Origin: a virus
Virus record (IMG/VR): IMGVR_UViG_3300028925_009268
Span: 1-29,985 of that record
Reading direction: 5' to 3' (one strand)
Length of the DNA stretch: 29,985 nt
The translations under genes were made by a program, and so were the position numbers. Every line of letters starts with the position of its first letter. Positions within the stretch are counted from its first letter, which is position 1. Positions 8,440 to 16,326 of the stretch are shown here, piece by piece. The notes below the pieces were generated by a model. It was not told where the DNA came from. It saw only the letters and a list, made by a program, of their open reading frames with translations, and did not search any database.

Positions 8440-10233
8440 TTATCCACCCACCAATTGTTTAGAGTATGTACCGCCGCGCAATCGACCCTCGGCAACGGCA
8501 GCCTTAGCGTGTGCTGCAATTTGCGGCATCAGGTTTACGATCTCAGAGCGTACTGTTTGCGATACGCCAGTAGATACGTTAATCGTCTGGTTTACTGTAA
8601 CGCCAGCGCCTGATTGCAGCCTGTCATTTGGGATTATAGACCCGCTCTGACTTGGCACAAATAGTTCTTGGCCTCGCTCGCCAACCATGTAAGGTTGCCC
8701 AGCCTGTACAGAACCACCAACAGCTTTCCCAGTGGGCGCAGTAGCTCCGCCTCCGCCAGCGCCTCCGCTTATGCCTCCCGTAATTGCATCAAACAGCGGC
8801 TTAGTAATGTAATACTGCACAAGCATTTTAATTAATGAATCAACAATTGACTTGGCCATTGATTTTATTGCGTCTGCAAATTTAGCCGCTCCAGTTATTG
8901 CAGCCGTTACAGCATTGGTGAATCCATCCATTCCTTGCTTTGCCAAATCCTTCATCGACTCTTGCAAAGTAGGAAGCTCATTCGACCAATCAGTAAACGA
9001 TTGACGAACATTATTCACGCTTTCGCCAATGTTAGCTGTTGTGCCCGATACGGTTTCTTGAGTTGATACCAAAGCAGAGCGCAGCAAGCCCAGTTTCTCA
9101 ATCCAAGCATCGGCAAAGTTCAGCTCTGGGGTGGCCATGCCGGATTCCAAATCCTGAGCTTGCCACATCAATTCCTCAAGCTCTGCAATGGTCGCAGCAA
9201 ACCTGTCGCCTGTCTGCATTATTGCTTCATCAGACATCCCAACGCCTGAGCCACTCATAAATCTTTCTTGCGCGGCCTTTGCTTTGTCCAGCTCCTCACG
9301 ATATTCCTGCGAGCTTTTTAGACCGAGGCCGAAAACGCCAGCAATCTTGTTCTTGACTTGAAGGGAGGTTGTATAAACAGAGATGAAGCCGTTGGCCAAT
9401 TCCTGCAATCCAACAATAGCCGCCTCAACGCCGCCAAGGAAATCATAGGCAAGCGTTCGAGCAAAGCCAGCAATGCCGCCCTCGCTCTTTGTAATCTCTA
9501 AAACCCAATCCTTTAGGACGGTGGTGGCGATCTCAATTGCCGGAGCTAGTGCAGCAACAAACTGATCTTTAATGCCGCCGGTCAAAGTGCCTAGCCGTAC
9601 AAGCGCGTCAGATGCTCTCTCAACGCCTTTGGCTGCACTTGTACTCATCACAGCGCCAAGAGTCTCGGCCTCGTTAAACATATCTTTAAGGCCGTCAGAA
9701 CCCATCTTCAAGACATTAACAAGAGAAACACCTTCCGAGTCGAACAGCTTAAACGCCAAACGCACTTTGTCAGCCTCGCTGCCAACACCCTCAAAGGCAT
9801 CTGCGAGGATAAGCATCTGCTCATCAAGTGGGATTTTCTGCAATGCTCTTGCGTCAATGTTCAGCTCTCGCAATGCGCTTTTGGCTTCACCTGTACCCTG
9901 AGCGGCTTCAGCTAGTCGGCGAGTAAACCGCTGCATCGCCATATCCATTGTGCGAGTTTCTACGCTCGCCAGACCTGCCGTATAGTGCAGCCGGGATAAA
10001 GCCTCAGTTGTTGTGCCGATCTTGGTAGCGGTCTTTGCTAGGGCATCTGTCGCATTTAATGACTGACGCACCAAAAAGCCGAAGCCGGCAATACCGGCAG
10101 CAGATAATAGAGCGGTCTTTAAGTTTAGAGCAACTCTGGCAACAGAGCGCAGCCCTTTGGTAATACCTGCTAATCCGACTTTGGTTTTATCCAATGCCGT
10201 TATGACAATCTTAACATTTTGCTCATCAGCCAT
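8440..10233 (-). CDS. Tape measure protein
   Basis: 597 aa, Ala-rich and mostly helical, with a hydrophobic patch at about residues 33-57. The C-terminal region has a Gly-rich linker and then GGSVQAGQPYMVGERGQELF followed by VPSQSGSIIPND, the classic tail end of proteobacterial tape measures. The gene follows the tail chaperone pair and precedes the minor tail genes, the universal order in siphoviruses. By the usual ruler of about 0.15 nm per residue, it would set a tail of roughly 90 nm. Its ATG lies 8 nt inside the frameshifted chaperone frame, so translation of the two is coupled. Confidence 0.93.
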   Translation of the reverse strand: MADEQNVKIVITALDKTKVGLAGITKGLRSVARVALNLKTALLSAAGIAGFGFLVRQSLNATDALAKTATKIGTTTEALSRLHYTAGLASVETRTMDMAMQRFTRRLAEAAQGTGEAKSALRELNIDARALQKIPLDEQMLILADAFEGVGSEADKVRLAFKLFDSEGVSLVNVLKMGSDGLKDMFNEAETLGAVMSTSAAKGVERASDALVRLGTLTGGIKDQFVAALAPAIEIATTVLKDWVLEITKSEGGIAGFARTLAYDFLGGVEAAIVGLQELANGFISVYTTSLQVKNKIAGVFGLGLKSSQEYREELDKAKAAQERFMSGSGVGMSDEAIMQTGDRFAATIAELEELMWQAQDLESGMATPELNFADAWIEKLGLLRSALVSTQETVSGTTANIGESVNNVRQSFTDWSNELPTLQESMKDLAKQGMDGFTNAVTAAITGAAKFADAIKSMAKSIVDSLIKMLVQYYITKPLFDAITGGISGGAGGGGATAPTGKAVGGSVQAGQPYMVGERGQELFVPSQSGSIIPNDRLQSGAGVTVNQTINVSTGVSQTVRSEIVNLMPQIAAHAKAAVAEGRLRGGTYSKQLVGG

Positions 10234-10716
10234 CGCGGTCGCCCTGAATTTTAAAGAAAGCGAGCCACTCGTTAAATTCGGTCAACGATATTTGCTCAAT
10301 TTCTTCAATTGTTTTATTTAGCCGACAAGCCAAGGAAATAAGGTTATATCGAGACTGGTCGGCTATAAGTTTTTTTCGGCTTCCTCTACTGACTCGATCT
10401 CTGCGAACATTTGTTGAGCAATGTCAGAGACAACAACAGTCTCCTCACCCATCAGATCAACTTTGTCCTCAGCAGCAGTGAACAGCTTTTCGCCGTCCTC
10501 TCCCTCAGCCTTCATGCAGATCAGATCAACCATTGACGCAATGGTAGTCTCCTCAAGAAAGCGCGGGTGCTTCTTTTGCAAGATGCTCAAGTCATAGCAG
10601 GTTATTGGCCGACAATATAAAGCAAAAGGCTGACCTTCCTTGTCAGCCCATGCCTTAACCTCTATGCGTCTGCGTTTGATTTCGCGCCGTTGGCGTAATT
10701 CTTTAGCAAGACCCAT
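10226..10716 (-). CDS. Tail assembly chaperone long form (gpGT-like, made by -1 frameshift)
   Basis: Predicted 163-aa fusion. The ribosome reads 116 codons of the short chaperone, slips back one base on A AAA AAC (10375-10369) and continues for 47 codons to a TGA at 10228-10226. The new tail has SRYNLISLACRL and then TEFNEWLAFFKI, the look of the T-domain of lambda gpGT-like proteins, which recruits the tube protein to the tape measure. The added segment fills exactly the 130 nt between the short stop and the tape measure, a stretch with no other gene. The long form should be a minor product bound to the tape measure during tail assembly. The reading was made codon by codon from the sequence. 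Confidence 0.85.
10319..10375 (-). promoter_or_regulatory. Programmed -1 frameshift signal: slippery heptamer plus downstream stem
   Basis: In the leftward transcript the heptamer A AAA AAC (10375-10369) is in the right register for -1 slippage (gaA AAA AAC, then TTA TAG in frame 0). Three nucleotides later comes TAGCCGAC (10365-10358), which is perfectly complementary to GTCGGCTA (10326-10319), giving an 8-bp stem with a 31-nt loop. If the two outer pairs open, the spacer becomes 5 nt, close to the usual range. The 0-frame stop codon lies within the first arm. A pseudoknot using the loop is possible but was not worked out. Confidence 0.85.
10363..10716 (-). CDS. Tail assembly chaperone short form (gpG-like)
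   Basis: 117 aa, basic at the start (KELRQRREIKRRRIEVKAW) and acidic at the end. The size, the place between tail tube and tape measure, and the slippery site within the last five codons all fit the gpG class of chaperones that coat the tape measure during tail building and are absent from the finished virion. A strong Shine-Dalgarno (AAGGAG) lies 7 nt before the ATG. It ends in frame with EKNL and TAG; a minority of ribosomes should shift into the T-like extension. Confidence 0.85.
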   Translation of the reverse strand: MGLAKELRQRREIKRRRIEVKAWADKEGQPFALYCRPITCYDLSILQKKHPRFLEETTIASMVDLICMKAEGEDGEKLFTAAEDKVDLMGEETVVVSDIAQQMFAEIESVEEAEKNL

Positions 10717-10727
10717 GTGTTACTCCT

Positions 10728-11135
10728 TTATGCGACAGTAGTTTCGGTTACTGCTCCGCTTACTTGTACTGCGAAGCTAACCTCTACCATACCATCAAAG
10801 CTGGCTGTAATGCTACGGCTAGTAACAATTCCAGAGCCAGACATATAAGTCTCGCCTGAACCTGTCCCGGTAGGATACAGCTCAAAATCAATGCTTGCGC
10901 CTTCGTCCAGCACCAATTGGCCAGTGGTGTCGCTCTCGTCCCAGTAAGCGTCAACGCTCAAGGTGCTAGATTTCAGACCAGCCTTGTAGGTGCGAGCAGA
11001 ATCGCCCATGCTTGAATCTTCAATGGTATCGGCAGTGCCGTCCAGAGTGTAAGTGCGAACTTCCGCGACAGCAGCAACAGAACCGCCTGATGCCGCAACT
11101 TTAATAACGCCTGACGCGCCTGTTGATGTTGCCAT
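10728..11135 (-). CDS. Major tail tube protein
   Basis: 135 aa, rich in Ser, Thr, Gly and Val, without cysteine, with repeating beta-strand patterns. The segments VRTYTLDGTADTIEDSSMGD (26-45) and FELYPTGTGSGETYMSGSGI (84-103) match the style of siphovirus tube proteins, in which a long loop lies near the first third. It sits directly before the chaperone genes and after the tail terminator. It should polymerise as stacked hexamers around the tape measure. The protein is short for this family but covers the single tube domain. Confidence 0.85.
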   Translation of the reverse strand: MATSTGASGVIKVAASGGSVAAVAEVRTYTLDGTADTIEDSSMGDSARTYKAGLKSSTLSVDAYWDESDTTGQLVLDEGASIDFELYPTGTGSGETYMSGSGIVTSRSITASFDGMVEVSFAVQVSGAVTETTVA

Positions 11136-11146
11136 GATAATTCCTC

Positions 11147-11581
11147 TTAGGTTGTGCCTCGATTATACCGATAAATCACTCGCACTGTTATTAGCACTCC
11201 ACCAACCGGGTCGATCGACCCATCGTCAGTTTCAACGCTAATTACTTGAGTGTTTACAGCATAACCGCCGCGTGTGCGATCAATGTCTAACTTTTCTTCA
11301 ACCGCTTCAATGATGTTATTTCTAGCTGTGTCGATGTTTTTGGCTTTCACATAGCAGACTAGCTGGTAGTCAATAGACCCGCTTCGCTGAGTCATTGAGC
11401 CGCCAATGGTTGAGTCCTCTCGGCTTTCGTTCTGGGTTCGCACCAAGATTGCCGGGAATTGCGCATTCGATAACTTGTCAAAATCAAAAGGCTCTCGTGT
11501 AACCAACTTAACTTTGTTGGGGTATCCGATAGCCTCAAGCGTTTCGACTAGATTGTCAGCAATGTTTTCTCTAGTGCTCAC
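11147..11581 (-). CDS. Tail terminator protein (gpU-like)
   Basis: 144 aa with an alpha/beta layout: N-terminal helix (ENIADNLVETLEAIG), a strand with FPAILVRTQNE, a central YQLVCYVKAK strand, a helix with NNIIEAVEEKLD, and a final ITVRVIYRYNRGTT strand. This order is that of gpU-type terminators, which cap the growing tail tube and join it to the head. It lies between the tail-completion gene and the tube gene, as expected. The stop is 11 nt before the tube start; its own start overlaps the upstream gene by 4 nt (ATGA). Confidence 0.75.
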   Translation of the reverse strand: MSTRENIADNLVETLEAIGYPNKVKLVTREPFDFDKLSNAQFPAILVRTQNESREDSTIGGSMTQRSGSIDYQLVCYVKAKNIDTARNNIIEAVEEKLDIDRTRGGYAVNTQVISVETDDGSIDPVGGVLITVRVIYRYNRGTT

Positions 11582-12033
11582 TTCATCTGCCTCATAAAGT
11601 ATTTAACTAGCCTGTCTTTTTCTGCATCGTTAAAACCAAAGAAAGGCCGCAGCTTGTTATTCATTGCAGCCTTTTTAGCCTCGGTCGCCCGACTGAAAAA
11701 GATTTCAGCTTCGTTTTGATTGGACTTGTGAGTAATAGATCCAAGCATTTGCCCGCTGACCCGTAGATTGACTATGCCAGAGGCATCGCCGCCAAAGCCT
11801 CTAGTTCTGCCAGAACCTTCCCAGCCCAGAGACTTTTGCATTGCATACCCGGCAGAGTATGGCTCAAACTTTCCATCAAAACCCTCACCCTTGGCAGTTC
11901 TATCTAAAATGATATTTGTGCCTAGAATTGCGGTTCTGTTTAGAGCCTTTTCCCGATGTTTTAACTTTTCTGAGACAGCCTTGCCAGCCAGCTTCTCAAA
12001 AGCCTTCGGCAAGATTGTCACCAAAAAGCGCAT
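11578..12033 (-). CDS. Tail completion / head-tail joining protein (HK97 gp10 or gpZ type)
   Basis: 151 aa, basic. The first third (FEKLAGKAVSEKLKHREKAL) is a helix, followed by ILGTNIILDRTAKGEGFDGK and a YSAGYAMQKS segment that resembles virion-morphogenesis proteins of the gpZ/HK97 gp10 group. The C-terminus has RPFFGFNDAEKDRLVKYFMR, a feature of this group (R-P-F-F-G-F). It sits between the connector and the tail terminator. Expected role: joining a full head to a finished tail. Start and stop overlap both neighbours (TAATG and ATGA). Confidence 0.75.
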   Translation of the reverse strand: MRFLVTILPKAFEKLAGKAVSEKLKHREKALNRTAILGTNIILDRTAKGEGFDGKFEPYSAGYAMQKSLGWEGSGRTRGFGGDASGIVNLRVSGQMLGSITHKSNQNEAEIFFSRATEAKKAAMNNKLRPFFGFNDAEKDRLVKYFMRQMK

Positions 12034-12446
12034 TATCGGGTTAACCTACCTGCGCCATATGCCCGCTTTTCGTCATTAGCAACAACGCCATCATCGTCAG
12101 CATCGTAGTCAACGCCGTCTTCAAATATCGCTGCCATCTCTTCCGAGTAGCGGGACTTATAAAACTCAATCATGCTTTGGAACCTATCTCCATCAACCCA
12201 GTTGGTCAATTGAGGCAGAGCATACTTCCAAAGTGTTAGGTAAGCACTGGCAAGGCGAAACTGTGATTCAGTCAATAAAGACGAATCCATCTCACCCTGT
12301 AGCCCACGCTTGTTCCACCACTTATTCCGCAGCTCTCGCTCAATATCAGCCTGAGCCAATACTTGTTCCGCAGCAAACGTGTCTAATCCAAAATCCAGAA
12401 TATCTGGAATCAGATTTAGCAAGTCTGTGTCTGTACTAAATGCCAT
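12033..12446 (-). CDS. Head-tail connector / head completion protein with an EF-hand-like loop
   Basis: 137 aa, mainly helical, with WWNKRGLQGEM (43-53) and a long helix region to about 108, the style of gp6-like adaptor proteins that bind under the portal. It follows the capsid gene and precedes the tail-completion gene, the usual place. Residues 115-126 read DADDDGVVANDE, a full match to the EF-hand calcium loop pattern (acidic at 1, 3, 5, Gly at 6, Val at 8, Glu at 12). Calcium binding is inference. The C-terminal tail after the loop is basic (KRAYGAGRLTR). Confidence 0.75.
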   Translation of the reverse strand: MAFSTDTDLLNLIPDILDFGLDTFAAEQVLAQADIERELRNKWWNKRGLQGEMDSSLLTESQFRLASAYLTLWKYALPQLTNWVDGDRFQSMIEFYKSRYSEEMAAIFEDGVDYDADDDGVVANDEKRAYGAGRLTR

Positions 12447-12462
12447 AAGTCACCTAATAACA

Positions 12463-12482
12463 CCCCGCCCCGAAGGGCGAGG
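12463..12482 (-). terminator. Stable UUCG-loop hairpin after the capsid gene
   Basis: In the leftward RNA this reads CCUCGCCC UUCG GGGCGGGG: an 8-bp stem capped by a UUCG tetraloop, 12 nt after the capsid stop. One pair is U-G, which works only in the leftward transcript (it would be C-A in the other), so the hairpin is built for this strand. No U-run follows, so it is more likely a partial terminator or an mRNA-stabilising element that raises capsid output than a full stop. Confidence 0.7.
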
Positions 12483-12494
12483 CATTAAGCTAGA

Positions 12495-13328
12495 TTAAAG
12501 GCCAGCGTCAAAGTACATTTCAACGCCATAGGAATCGTCCAGCTCACCTACGCCGTAAACGGCAGTGGCGTTCAGTTCCCAAGCGCGGTTAGACGCATCA
12601 CGCTGAGGCTCGATCTGGAAGTCGCGCTTCATTGCGATAGCCATTGCTTCTGGAGCAAAGACAGCACCTTTCGCATCACCAGAGCCGTCAACAACAATGT
12701 TGGCGCTCTCGTAGATGTCGATGCCAGCGATAGTGCCGACATAGCCGTTGCGCATTGCTGCGTTCTGGGCATCGCCGCCATTCGGGTTGGCAAAGGTGTT
12801 GGTCAGGTTAGCTTTCAGAGCATAGGCTTGATAGGGGTGCAATACAGCACTCATCTGACCCATTACCTTGTTAGCGCGCAGAGTAGCAGCAGCCTTGAAG
12901 ATGTCAGCAACTGACAGCTCTTGGGTAGTTGCGCCGAATGAAGCAGAGAAGCCATCGAAAAGGGCGATGATGTCTTGATCCATTTTGGTAGCGATAGCGT
13001 TACCGAGCACAGTGCCAAGCTCCTGAGCAGGGTTGCCAGCGCCCATAGCAGCTAAATCGGTGAGCAATACTTGTGCGCCAACTTCTGCAACAGTGATGTT
13101 GACTGAGCTAGTGCTAACAGTAGTGCTGCTCATGTCAGTGCCTTCGGTAAGGTCGGCAGCGGCGATTGCAGGGTACTTTGGCACTTGGATAGTTTTGCCA
13201 GCTTGGTTGCCGATTTCGTAACGAGTGATCAGACCAGCGAGCAGTGAGTTTTCTTCGGCGGTGAATCGAGCCTGAGCGATGATATTCGCAAACAGGTCGT
13301 CTAAAGTTGAGCTAGTAGTAGCAGCCAT
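12495..13328 (-). CDS. Major capsid protein (HK97 fold)
   Basis: 277 aa. Features typical of the fold: N-terminal helix, an E-loop-like region with the strand pair IQVPKYPAI (47-55) and NITVAEVGAQVLLTDLA (76-92), the long spine helix NPAQELGTVLGNAIATKMDQ followed by DIIALFDGF, and a P-domain strand set with LHPYQAYALKANL and AIAMKRDFQIEPQRDAS near the C-terminus. It follows the scaffold gene and has a GAGGAAAT Shine-Dalgarno. At 277 aa it is among the smaller coat proteins. There is no sign of a fused protease or delta domain; scaffolding is provided by the separate upstream gene. Confidence 0.92.
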   Translation of the reverse strand: MAATTSSTLDDLFANIIAQARFTAEENSLLAGLITRYEIGNQAGKTIQVPKYPAIAAADLTEGTDMSSTTVSTSSVNITVAEVGAQVLLTDLAAMGAGNPAQELGTVLGNAIATKMDQDIIALFDGFSASFGATTQELSVADIFKAAATLRANKVMGQMSAVLHPYQAYALKANLTNTFANPNGGDAQNAAMRNGYVGTIAGIDIYESANIVVDGSGDAKGAVFAPEAMAIAMKRDFQIEPQRDASNRAWELNATAVYGVGELDDSYGVEMYFDAGL

Positions 13329-13360
13329 GATTATTTCCTCAAAAGTTTAGGGGGGTTTGG

Positions 13361-14017
13361 TTACTGGCCTTTCATCATTGCAGCATAAGCCTCTCGGCCT
13401 CCACTGCTCCAATTTTCGACCATTTCAGCCACAGATGAAGGCTTCTGTGTAGAGCCACCAGCATTCCCCTGTGACCCCATGCCGCCAGAACTGGCTCGCA
13501 CGAAGTGAGGATTCGCTGTTAAAAAGTCATCAACCAACTCGTTTACGGATAAAAGTTCGCCATTGTCGTTATATCTAGGTGTTCCGTTATCGTCTAACAC
13601 CTCGACATTGCCGTCATCAGCTAATTTCAACTTGCCGCGCAATAGAGCAGAGACTTGCTCAGGCTGGTGTGCATTCTTTTGGCTTGCCGCGTTTAGTAGT
13701 GCGCCATCAACCAAAGTTTGCTCCAGCTTTTGCTTGTATGCTGAAATCTCTTTTTCCTTTTTCTCGACAGTTGTTTTCAGGATAGATTCAAACTCGCCGC
13801 GTTCTTTTTGCCGTTCAATTTCGGCTTGCTCTTGCTCTTGCATGAGCTGGCGCGCTTTGTCTAAATCAATGCCGTCTAACTTCTTTTCGAGTTTCCTTTG
13901 TTCTCTAGCTAGGCGGTCGGCAACTATCTTGTCGATCTCTGCTTGAGTAAAGGTTTTTTCCTGAGTAGTTTCTACTGCCTCAGTTGCAGTTTCTTCTTGC
14001 TCCATGATTTCGCTCAT
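13361..14017 (-). CDS. Scaffolding protein
   Basis: 218 aa, highly charged. Residues 1-25 are acidic; about 25-100 form a coiled coil rich in Glu, Lys and Gln (ADRLAREQRKLEKKL, then EQEQAEIERQKERGEFESIL); then LVDGALLNAASQKNAHQPEQ, the conserved core of phage scaffolds that have an A-x-K-x-N-A-x-x-x-x-x-V/A-x-x-L-L segment. The C-terminal 30 residues, Gly/Ser-rich then basic, would bind the coat protein. It lies directly before the capsid gene, as usual, and should guide procapsid building and then leave. No protease gene is evident nearby, so exit without cleavage is likely. Confidence 0.9.
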   Translation of the reverse strand: MSEIMEQEETATEAVETTQEKTFTQAEIDKIVADRLAREQRKLEKKLDGIDLDKARQLMQEQEQAEIERQKERGEFESILKTTVEKKEKEISAYKQKLEQTLVDGALLNAASQKNAHQPEQVSALLRGKLKLADDGNVEVLDDNGTPRYNDNGELLSVNELVDDFLTANPHFVRASSGGMGSQGNAGGSTQKPSSVAEMVENWSSGGREAYAAMMKGQ

Positions 14018-14065
14018 GTGACGTTACCTCTTTCGAGTGGTTGGTGTGTGGATTCTATCATAAAT

Positions 14066-14947
14066 TCAAGCGTCTACATCTACAGGCCGCCAATGATGGC
14101 CGCAGTTATAACCGCCTCGAACTATAAATGGATCACCGGGCGCTTTGCCCTGCCATGAATTATTATTCCACAGCTCATAGATTTCTTCTGTTGTGTAAAT
14201 TTTATTTGAATGCTCTCTGCACCAGTCCCGGCTATCGTTTACAGTGTCGCCGTAATACTTCCAATTATCAAGCCCAGCCTCTCGGCCTGCTGCTGTCACT
14301 ATGTTAGCATCAAACTGCATCAAAGAATCGTGAACTATCTGTCCGCTATACTTTCGCAAGTTATTGCCAACTCGATCTCTGGCGTAAATAGTCTGGAGCT
14401 TTTGCACTGCTTCCTCTGCTCTTGCCCCGCCACCTTGAGCAATGCGAACCAACCGCTGCGCTTCTTCATCGTCTGACTCAATATAAACGCCGTTTATCTT
14501 TTGGCGTAGGTTTAGGATTGAGTCGTTAATCGGGCGGCCTGTGATTGTGTTCTGATATATTTCTGTAGCTATTTCGTCAATGTATCTGTTAGCTATAGCT
14601 TCGAACCCTTGAAAGGCCAGGCTCTGTAGGTTCTGAACTATCTCTCTATCGACATAGGTGAAAGAGCCGAACTTCTTGAGCATATCAACAGACTGGCGAG
14701 CGACAGCAGGGTATTCGCGTATGATAGCGTCAACCTCTGCTAGGTATTCGTCCTCTAAAACTTGCCTTATCTCATCTCTTGCAGCTACAGCCCACTCCAG
14801 ATCAAAAAGCTCCCCATCTCTTTGGGGGGCGTTGACCATTAGAGCAGCAATGCGATTCTCTAGGGTTTTGAGCGCAGCAGCAAGGCGCTTCTGATGCCCA
14901 ACTGCTAGATTATCGAGAGTATCCGCAAATGTGTCGTCTGCTGCCAT
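14066..14947 (-). CDS. Minor head morphogenesis protein (SPP1 gp7 / Mu F type)
   Basis: 293 aa. The first 230 residues are helical. The C-terminal domain contains R-D-W-C-R-E-H-S-N-K (240-249), a TTEEIYELWNN helix and FIVRGGYNCGHHWRPV (274-289). The pattern C243-x2-H246 followed by C282-x-H-H is the conserved end of phage head morphogenesis proteins and may bind a metal. Such proteins bind the portal and are packaged or ejected with DNA. It starts in a TAATG overlap with the portal gene, the usual order. The middle stretch YNCGHHWRP is diagnostic. Confidence 0.88.
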   Translation of the reverse strand: MAADDTFADTLDNLAVGHQKRLAAALKTLENRIAALMVNAPQRDGELFDLEWAVAARDEIRQVLEDEYLAEVDAIIREYPAVARQSVDMLKKFGSFTYVDREIVQNLQSLAFQGFEAIANRYIDEIATEIYQNTITGRPINDSILNLRQKINGVYIESDDEEAQRLVRIAQGGGARAEEAVQKLQTIYARDRVGNNLRKYSGQIVHDSLMQFDANIVTAAGREAGLDNWKYYGDTVNDSRDWCREHSNKIYTTEEIYELWNNNSWQGKAPGDPFIVRGGYNCGHHWRPVDVDA

Positions 14948-16326
14948 TACTCGGCGTTATCCTCTTGATCGGCAAACTGTCCTAGTGCAGTTGTTGTTGA
15001 TTCTATCTCGCCATGAGACTTGGCCAACAACTCATCATCAAGAACCAGATCGGCAATCTGCTTGTCCACTTCCTGCATCAAAGTGGTTGATCGAACAGAT
15101 GAAGCCTTAACGCGTTGCAGGAATGTTAGCTCTTGATCATAGTCTCGGATATCAAACGAGTCTGGATAGCTGACCTCGATGTCGTTTTGTATTCCCTGCC
15201 AGCGGCAGAATACGTCCCAAAGCTGTTCTTCGCATAGCTCAAGTATATCTGCTTTTTCTGACAGCTTGGCATTGAGCATTTGAAACTCTGTTTGCATGGC
15301 AACGCCAGATTGGGTGACAGCATCAGTGCCGCGAATTGCGCCCATGTGACTCATTCGGTTAATTGCTTCAACCTTGTCGGTAATTGATGCCCTCACAGCG
15401 TCCAGATTCGATCCTGACGGCTGCAATTGATAAGGCTTTAGGTTGCCATCAATATCGTCCGGAATGTTAATCACAGAGCCAGCCCCGGCGTTTGCGTCAG
15501 TCTCGTAAGTCTTAACTAGGGTGGGGTGGTTGGCGATCCGAATAAGTTGCTCAATTTCAGACAGCTCCTGATAAATAGCTCGTTGCATATATGCAATATC
15601 AGATAGATCACTAATGCCGATGCCGCGAACAACGCTGCGAGCAGACGGCAAGTAAACAGCGGGAATGATACCAAGCGGGTTAGCAGCTTCTTCAAGTTTT
15701 GTCTCCTCGTCTCCGTCAAACTTCCACAGCTCTACAGTGTCCCTTCTCCAGACTCTGAAATAAGCAATAGTGTCAGTTAAATTTATCCGATCAACAGCCT
15801 CTCGCACCTTCAGATAGGTCAGCTCATAGCGACCATTTGGCTGGCGTTCCCATTTCCAATCAAATACGTTTTCAGGCGTGAACATTGTCACATATGGGCG
15901 AACACCTTGCTCTAGCTCCTGTGCGCGAGTCTCTGCCGCAATGCTTGGCTTGTCTAGCATCAACCAAACGTGGCCATAGACAGAAGCCCAAACCTGAGCC
16001 TGTCGCATGAATTGGTCAAAGCCCATGCCATCTAGGTCGGCATCTGCCAAAAAGTTAACTACTGCCGGGTTGTTGGCATTAGCGTTAAAGTTCCGCGTGG
16101 GCGGTACTCGCCAAAGGAATGAACTGTAAATGTGGACTACATTGCGGCAATGATTATCCAGAGGAGTCAGCTCAATGCGGCGACTGTACTCGTCTTTATT
16201 CTCGTTAATGTATTTGGTTAGGTATGAGCCGTTCTGGTAATCCTCGCCCCCCATATAACTGCGAATGTAAAACTCCCATCGCTTTTCGTTAACGTCATAA
16301 TCGGGGTGAGTGCTGTCAATTGGCAT
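14947..16326 (-). CDS. Portal protein
   Basis: 459 aa. It has the portal layout: an N-terminal region with THPDYDVNEKRWEFYIRSYM and GSYLTKYINENKDEYSRRIE, a clip and stem region with WKWERQPNGRYELTYLKVRE, the helix ELSEIEQLIRIANHPTLVKT, and the crown helix region with GVAMQTEFQMLNAKLSEKAD. It follows the large terminase directly (TAAATG) and precedes the minor head protein. It should form the dodecameric vertex ring for DNA entry and tail docking. The first 130 residues, with LDNHCRNVVHIYSSFLWRVP, are typical of portals in this family. Confidence 0.92.
   Translation of the reverse strand: MPIDSTHPDYDVNEKRWEFYIRSYMGGEDYQNGSYLTKYINENKDEYSRRIELTPLDNHCRNVVHIYSSFLWRVPPTRNFNANANNPAVVNFLADADLDGMGFDQFMRQAQVWASVYGHVWLMLDKPSIAAETRAQELEQGVRPYVTMFTPENVFDWKWERQPNGRYELTYLKVREAVDRINLTDTIAYFRVWRRDTVELWKFDGDEETKLEEAANPLGIIPAVYLPSARSVVRGIGISDLSDIAYMQRAIYQELSEIEQLIRIANHPTLVKTYETDANAGAGSVINIPDDIDGNLKPYQLQPSGSNLDAVRASITDKVEAINRMSHMGAIRGTDAVTQSGVAMQTEFQMLNAKLSEKADILELCEEQLWDVFCRWQGIQNDIEVSYPDSFDIRDYDQELTFLQRVKASSVRSTTLMQEVDKQIADLVLDDELLAKSHGEIESTTTALGQFADQEDNAE

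Noticed and set aside
13563-13946. 127-aa open frame on the plus strand
   Set aside because: Antisense to the scaffold gene, with Ser- and Phe-rich sequence typical of a shadow of a Glu/Lys-rich coiled coil.
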